Assembly (NCBI GenBank): GCA_036873755.1
Contig: JAVTVY010037089.1
Span: forward strand, 105,291 to 169,290
Direction: 5' to 3'
Origin: Hanleya hanleyi
Lineage: Eukaryota; Mollusca; Polyplacophora; Lepidopleurida; Hanleyidae
DNA length: 64,000 nt
The position numbers and the translations under genes are program-made. The notes below the pieces were generated by a model. That model had not been told where the DNA came from, searched no databases, and was given only the letters and a program-made list of their open reading frames with translations. Shown here piece by piece: positions 58,138 through 64,000 of this stretch (the first letter of the stretch is position 1; every line of letters starts with the position of its first letter).

Positions 58138-58978
58138 TGTGAAATGTCAATTCTGAACCACCATATAAACGCATAATTCTGACTTTTCATTTAACAATTT
58201 GATGTAACTGTGTGCACGCAAACCTTGGTATTATGATGTGTTGTGACAAACCTATTTCCGAAATACTATTCCATGACCCTTCAGGTCGGTTATTGTAAAC
58301 ACAATTATTTGTGAGAATTAATTATGTAAGTTCAGATTTATACAGATAACGTAGAAACCGCTTATATAAGTATAATGATTTAACCTTGGTTTTGACGAAT
58401 GAAATATACAATGCGACAGTTCTGTGATCTGTCTGTCATAATTGTACCGAAGCTGTGAGTACATGTATGTCGGGTTAAATTGACATTGTAAATGTCTAGT
58501 ATTGTATATAACGGAATGAACGGATTATTATAGTCAGACTTTTAACACCAGGTCTCCCTGATGGCAGTACCATCAGGTATCGCAGAGGCTCATGCTTCCG
58601 ATAATAGATATTGCTATCTCCAGTTCCGAAAAATGACTGTTTACAGAATAGTTTGCCTACCAAATGATGCCGGTCATTCCTAAGATAGATGAAATCCAAA
58701 TTTCATAATGGCTTTGTTACCAGGATCAAGACTGCAGCTTTCATAATGGCGTGGAATGAATTTACAATAAATCGGCTTAGTATCCAACAGACGTTTTCAT
58801 TGTATCTTCTCTCATTTAAATAGTTTGTCAAGACTTCGAGAAATCTCAGAAACCGGACCTTCTATTATTGTTCAGGTTTTATGAAGACGATCCCTGTGTC
58901 TTGAGACGACTAATGCGTTACAGCATCTTAGTGATCACGCGCACAAGCCCTGTCGTCTTAAAGACCTCAAATTTCATA
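58138..58978 (+). repeat. 3' LTR
   Basis: 841 bp, about 98 percent like the 5' LTR by eye. It is followed by CTGT and then by satellite sequence (GTATCAAATTTGAGAAAGATC). Confidence 0.85.
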
Positions 58979-58982
58979 CTGT

Positions 58983-60480
58983 GTATCAAATTTGAGAAAG
59001 ATCAATGCAGTAGTTCTTGAGAAATCGCGATAATAAAGCTTCATGAGGAAATCCAAGATGGCTACCTGGTGGCCATATTGGATTTTCGAATCAAATAACA
59101 GAAGGTATCTTGCACAACTAGACCCCAAGGGGAACCTGGGTACCAAATTTGAGAAAGATCCATGCAATACTTCCTGAGAAATCACGATAACGAAGTTTCA
59201 TAGGGAAATCCAAGATGGCCGCCTGGTGGCCATATTGGATTTTTGAATCAGCGCAGAAAAGGTATCTTGCACCACTAGACCCCAAGGGGAACCTGTGTAC
59301 CAAATTTGAGAAAGATCCATGCAGTAGTTCCTGAGAAATCGCAATAACAATGTTTCATGGAGAAATCCAAGATGGCCGCCTGTTGGCCATATTAGATTTT
59401 TGAATCAGACCACAAATGGTATCTTGTACAACTAGACTCCAAGGGGAACCTGTGTACCACATTTGAGAAAGATTCATAGAATAGTTCCTGAGAAATCACG
59501 ATAACAATGTTTCATCTGGAAATCCAAGATGGCCACTTGGTGGCCCTATTGGATTTTTGAATCAGACCACAAAAGGTGTCTTGCACAACTAGGCTCCAAG
59601 GGGAACCTGTGTATCAAATTTGAGAAAGATCAATGCAGTAGTTCCTGAGAAATCGCGATAACAAAGTTTCATGGGGAAATCCAAGATGGCGACCATATTG
59701 GAAGTTCAAATCAGAGCAGAAAAGGTATCTTGCACAACTAGACCCCAAGGGGAACATGTGTACCAAATTTGAGAAAGATCTATGCAGTAGTTTCTGAGAA
59801 ATCGCGATAACAATGTTTCATCGGGAAATTCAAGATGGCCGCCTGGTGGCCATATTGGATTTCTGAATCAGACCACAAAAGGTATCTTGCACAACTAGAC
59901 CCCAAGCGGAACCTGTGTACCAAATTTGAGAAAGATCCATGAAGTAGTTCCTGAGAAATCGCAATAACAATGTTTCATGGAGAAATCCAAGACGGCCACC
60001 TGTTGGCTATATTGGATTTTTGAATCAGACCACAAATGGTATCTTGCACAACTAGACCCCAAGGGGAACCTGTGTACCAAATTTGAGAAATATCCATGCG
60101 GTAGTTCCTGAGAAAACGCAATAACAATGTTCCATGGGGAAATCCAAGATGGCTGCCTGGTGGCCATATTGGATTTTTGAATCAGACCACAAAAGGTATC
60201 TTGCACAACTACACCCCAAGGGGAACCTGTGTACCAAATTTGAGAAAGATCTATGCAGTTGTTTTTGAGAAATCGCGATAACAACGTTTCGTCGGGAAAT
60301 TCAAGATGGCCGCCTGGTGGCCATATTGGATTTCTGAATCAGACCACAAAAGGCATCTTGCACAACTAGACCCCAAGGGGAACTTGTGTACCAAATTTGA
60401 AAAAGATCCATGCAGTAGTTCCGGAGAAATCGCGATAACAAAATTGCATGGGGAAATCCAAGATGGCCGCCTGGCGGCCA
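58983..60480 (+). repeat. 157-bp satellite core, about ten units
   Basis: Units start at CAAGATGGC near 59054, 59211, 59368, 59525, 59683, 59832, 59988, 60146, 60303 and 60459. Each contains GGTGGCCATATTGGATTTTT, CACAACTAGACCCCAAGGGG and ATTTGAGAAAGATCCATGCA. The minus-strand frames (repeating WIFLKFGTQVPLG) are open because of the repeat. One unit (59683) lacks the GCCTGGTG segment. Confidence 0.9.
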
Positions 60481-60682
60481 TATTTAAAATCGTATCGACA
60501 CGGCATGAACAAATTCTGGTGTACTCAGTGGGGGGAACATGCATGCCAAGTTTCAGCTTAATCGGCCAAGCGGTTTCAGAGAAGAAGATGTTTACGGACG
60601 ACGCACGACGCACGACGGACGACGGACGACGGACAATCAGGCCATGGCATAAGCCCATCGGGCCTTCGGCCCAGATGAGCTA
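60481..60682 (+). repeat. Helitron-like 3' terminal region
   Basis: After the last satellite unit comes a unique stretch with (GACGACGGAC)n near 60597-60635. The hairpin GGGCCTTCGGCCC (60660-60672) and AGATGAGCTAAAAA follow. Confidence 0.7.
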
Positions 60683-62712
60683 AAAATTTGTCCAAATGAA
60701 GAAGTTGGATAAACATCGAATAATTGTTAAGAGCTTTAAAATACATAAATGGTTATATAATGCATACGCCAAAGGTAAATAGTGCATGTCTGATCAATTA
60801 AGTGCGCCTGCCCCTAGCTTTTCAAAAATTCACCTTCTCGAGATTTGTGAGTATCACCACGCCCTCTGCTGGGAGAAACAGTGATTTAAGAGACATGCAC
60901 ACACAATTCCCTGTCACTTGGTACATTTGATAAGTTTAGTTCGTGCCGAAATGAAAGACGTTCGCATTCAGAGTATTGAATTATAACATATGTTGAATCA
61001 TTTGTATGAGTTGGTAAAAAATTAAAACTATTAATTGAAGCTAAATATTTTTAGATCAAATAAGTTTTATCAAACACATGTCGGGATCATAGAAACTGGT
61101 TGTTTATCGTCACCGCGCCTATCGGCGTAATTCCCGCCTTAATTCGGAGCTGTGGCAACGATCGGCTCGATAGTCCGGAAACCATCGAAGTGGCCCGAAT
61201 CATTGCGCGGATCGTTCAAATGCGCCAATTTTCAAAGAACTCAGAAACACTGAATGTCAGATCGCATGTGTGGACTCATTTGTTTTACTTGGTACAAAAT
61301 AAAAACTATTAATTGAAACTAAATATTTTTGGATCAAATTTGAAAGTGACTATTTATGGTCACGGCGCCCATCGGATTAAGTTCGCCTCAATTTGGAGTT
61401 TCAGCCAGATCGTCAGGAAATGATCGAAGTGATCCGAATCATTACGCGGAGCGTCCAAATGCGCCAGTTTCAAATAAACGTAGAAGTAAAATGTGTTCGC
61501 AAGCATCATTTATTTCGCCAAAGTGACAATAAAACTATCTTTCCAGGGGACCATATGCTATACTTGAAGACACTTTTCGTTGCCTTGAAAAGATTTACAT
61601 CGACCGTGTGATTGCTAAAACAATGCCGGACTTTCGGTATAAATGAAGGTATATAAACAACTTTTACTTGTCAATGCCCACCGTTCCCTTCGGCCCAGAT
61701 GAGCTAAAAATCTGTCCAAATGAAGAAGTTGGATAAACATCGAATAATTGTTAAGAGCTTTAAAATACATAAATGGTTATATAATGCATACGCCAAAGGT
61801 CAATAGTGCATGTCTGATCAATTAAGTGCGCCTGCCCCTAGCTTTTCAAAAATTCACCTTCTTGAGATTTGTGAGTATCACCACGCCCTCTGCTGGGAGA
61901 AACAGTGATTTAAGAGACATGCACACACAATTCCCTGTCACTTGGTACATTTGATAAGTTTAGTTCGTGTCGAAATGAAAGACGTTCGCATTCAGAGTAT
62001 TGAATTATAACATATGTTGAATCATTTGTATGAGTTGGTAAAAAATTAAAACTATTAATTGAAGCTAAATATTTTTAGATCAAATAAGTTTTATCAAACA
62101 CATGTCGGGATCATAGAAACTGGTTGTTTATCGTCACCGCGCCTATCGGCGTAATTCCCGCCTTAATTCGGAGCTGTGGCAACGATCGGCTCGATAGTCC
62201 GGAAACCATCGAAGTGGCCCGAATCATTGCGCGGATCGTTCAAATGCGCCAATTTTCAAATAACTCGGAAGCACTGAATGTCAGATCGCATGTGTGGACT
62301 CATTTGTTTTACTTGGTACAAAATAAAAACTATTAATTGAAACTAAATATTTTTGGATCAAATTTGAAAGTGACTATTTATGGTCACGGCGCCCATCGGA
62401 TTAAGTTCGCCTCAATTTGGAGTTTCAGCCAGATCGTCAGGAAATGATCGAAGTGATCCGAATCATTACGCGGAGCGTCCAAATGCGCCAGTTTCAAATA
62501 AACGTAGAAGTAAAATGTGTTCGCAAGCATCATTTATTTCGCCAAAGTGACAATAAAACTATCTTTCCAGGGGACCATATGCTATACTTGAATACACTTT
62601 TCGTTGCCTTGAAAAGATTTACATCGACCGTGTGATTGCTAAAACAATGCCGGACTTTCGGTATAAATGAAGGTATATAAACAACTTTTACTTGTCAATG
62701 CCCACCGTTCCC
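60665..62712. repeat. 1,024-bp tandem duplication
   Basis: Copy 1 (60665-61688) and copy 2 (61689-62712) are head to tail and about 99 percent identical by eye. Both start TTCGGCCCAGATGAGCTAAA and end CAATGCCCACCGTTCCC. Within each copy two diverged ~150-bp segments resemble each other (TCACCGCGCCTATCGG... and TCACGGCGCCCATCGG...), an older internal duplication. Open frames of 70-72 codons occur in both copies but have no domain, so I do not call genes. Confidence 0.9.
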
Positions 62713-63683
62713 AGGATATCTTTTGGACAGACAAGTGAAAGATAGACGAGATTGAGACAGTGAGCTTTATATGATAGTAAACTTTTGTGGCACTTTCGGA
62801 CATAGTGGAGTAGTCTACTAAACTATGATAGTCCTACACAACAATCTCTGACTGGGAAAACATGATGCATGCGTGCATGGTGATTTACTTCAGATGCATT
62901 AGGAGAAAAAAGGAGATAATATTGGGAATCGTTCAGCCTTTTTTTTAACTTTCATGAACTGCAGAATTTCTTCCTTTCTCTTTCTCGATCTCTCCTATTT
63001 AAATGGTTAATCGCCGTATTTGGCATAGCTCAAGTTTGTTTGCGTTGTGAATCTTTCACATATAAAACCCATTTTTTTAGTTCAGTGTAAACTCCTGCTA
63101 CAACACGTTCTGCATTCCGAAAAATGATATTTGAAACTCTCTGTACAGTGACACAAATTTATTGTAACAAGAGTGCCACATCTTCAACGACGTACAACCA
63201 CCCCCCTCCCCCCCCATCACCACCCCCACCTCTCCCGCACCATCCCGCTCCGCTGATCGCCACAATTTATCACCAGCCAATCAAAAATCGGGTTTCGTAA
63301 TACACTACATATCATAGCCGATCGCGAATCACTCTATTAATCAAATCTCGCATCAGTTAAATACATTTTATCTGCAAATACCCATATCTATATATACATT
63401 AATTTCGTTTCCATATGGATGCCAACGTCAGCAAAAGAGGATGTGTGCGACTATTTACTGGTAACATATTTGTTTTGAACGTATAAATCGATCAGCTCAA
63501 CTTCTGACATTTACGAACACAACAATCAGCCAACCTCAGTCTATAGTATAGATTTATCGATACATGGCTTATAATACACATCGACCATAAATAAACACAC
63601 GCAGAGACACCAGAGCAGTGCATGCTTCGCTGAGCTTTGTTTGCAACAGTCTCACATAGATGACGAGCATGTGTTATATCTAT

Positions 63684-63745
<62 letters not shown>

Positions 63746-64000
63746 GGTTGAATTTATTATCCGCATATTTATAATATACATACATACAAATATATATAGT
63801 TCGTCTGACCTACTAGTTTCGTGATTTTTTCAATATTTACACACATATATGTATAAAGTATAAGCAAACATACTAAAGAAACACAAAAAAACAAAAAAAA
63901 CTTAAAAACCAGGACACACGTAAAAAAAAGAAACACAATAATAAAAAAATATTGAAAAAACAAGGAGAAAAGAAAAAAAGAAAAAAAAAGAAGGAAAACT
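62713..64000. other. Low-complexity AT-rich end of window
   Basis: There is a pyrimidine-rich C run at 63198-63235, a 55-nt T run and A-rich DNA (63880-64000). No gene is seen. Confidence 0.55.
63687..63741. repeat. Uninterrupted T55 run
   Basis: Fifty-five consecutive T. It may be the poly-A tail of a minus-strand retrocopy, but no retroelement body is recognisable to its right. The length may also be inflated by sequencing. Confidence 0.85.

Larger units (their letters stand above)
55587..58978 (+). mobile_element. Defective LTR retrotransposon
   Basis: Two direct terminal repeats (55587-56432 and 58138-58978) begin TGTGAAATGTCAATTCTG and end in CATA. They differ by about ten substitutions and an 8-bp indel. 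CTGT flanks both outer ends (55583-55586 and 58979-58982), a 4-bp target duplication. TGGCGAGCTTGCCAGGA follows the left LTR at 56434 and looks like a tRNA primer-binding site. The internal region is only 1.7 kb and lacks reverse transcriptase and integrase, so the element is non-autonomous. Confidence 0.85.
55208..60682. mobile_element. Helitron-like (HINE/Pearl-type) element, split by an LTR element
   Basis: The left end TAGCTCATCTGG is exactly complementary to CCAGATGAGCTA at the right end (60671-60682). The right end carries a GC hairpin GGGCCTTCGGCCC directly before AGATGAGCTAA, as in Helitron 3' termini (hairpin, then CTRR). The body is a ~157-bp satellite. Non-autonomous Helitron relatives with satellite cores (Pearl, CvE, DTC84) are known from bivalves. 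No Rep/helicase is present. About 3.4 kb of the span is a later LTR retrotransposon insertion. Confidence 0.7.

Noticed and set aside
59895..60658. 129- and 135-codon minus-strand frames
   Set aside because: Translations of the 157-bp satellite; the same peptide phrases recur unit after unit.
61100..62635. Paired 70-72-codon frames repeated in the 1,024-bp duplication
   Set aside because: Their conservation is explained by the duplication. They have no domain, signal or splice evidence, and the internal halves differ in frame quality.
63492..63785. Frame with a poly-lysine run
   Set aside because: The lysines are the T55 run read on the minus strand.
1..64000. Bacterial or phage origin
   Set aside because: Spliced exons, SINEs, LTR element and long AT-rich non-coding stretches show animal DNA.

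Overview
This is animal nuclear DNA. The coding exons are short and bounded by GT/AG splice sites, the introns are long and AT-rich, and most of the window is repeat-derived. Several clues point to a mollusc, perhaps a gastropod: a 5S rRNA-headed SINE whose tail ends in (TCACTCAT)n, a 157-bp tandem array ('AAGATGGCCGCC...') inside a Helitron-like element of the kind described from bivalves (Pearl-type), and a small 12-cysteine secreted protein of the IGFBP-N/perlustrin type. I cannot name the species from sequence alone, and no RNA or homology data were available.

Layout. 117-6740: a 6.6-kb foldback-like element. Long inverted arms made mostly of ~157-bp tandem units surround a 1.4-kb GC-richer core with one gene-like unit on the minus strand (TATA box, C2H2 zinc-finger start, then a 174-codon frame offset by a frameshift). 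Two small terminal-inverted-repeat elements are nested in the arms. 6741-11600: mostly empty DNA with a large hairpin MITE. 11604-12629 (minus): two exons of a secreted IGFBP-N/perlustrin-like protein. 12870-22733: a repeat field (tRNA-headed SINE, 5S-headed SINE, several inverted-repeat elements, a perfect 49-bp palindrome).

24179-33916 (minus): the main gene I can support, the 3' half of a single-pass membrane protein. A transmembrane exon (33799-33916) splices in phase to a cytoplasmic exon (29577-29935) and a 37-nt exon (27651-27687). These lead toward a long proline-rich C-terminal exon (24179-25651) with four RPPTPP motifs, an SH3-type PPLPPK site and a poly-proline end. Extracellular exons should lie at higher coordinates, perhaps outside the window; 45232-45310 is one candidate. 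34000-53800: introns or intergenic DNA with minisatellites, hairpins and dispersed repeats. 53874-54016 (minus): a possible terminal exon of a VOC/glyoxalase-like protein.

55208-60682: a Helitron-like (HINE/Pearl-like) element whose 157-bp satellite core has been split by a 3.4-kb defective LTR retrotransposon with 846/841-bp LTRs and a CTGT target duplication. Immediately after, 60665-62712 is a recent 1,024-bp tandem duplication whose breakpoint falls inside the terminal hairpin of that Helitron-like element. The last 1.3 kb is low-complexity AT-rich DNA with a 55-nt T run.

The most unusual object is the foldback element carrying a promoter-equipped zinc-finger gene. The Helitron-end duplication and the new membrane-protein tail come next.
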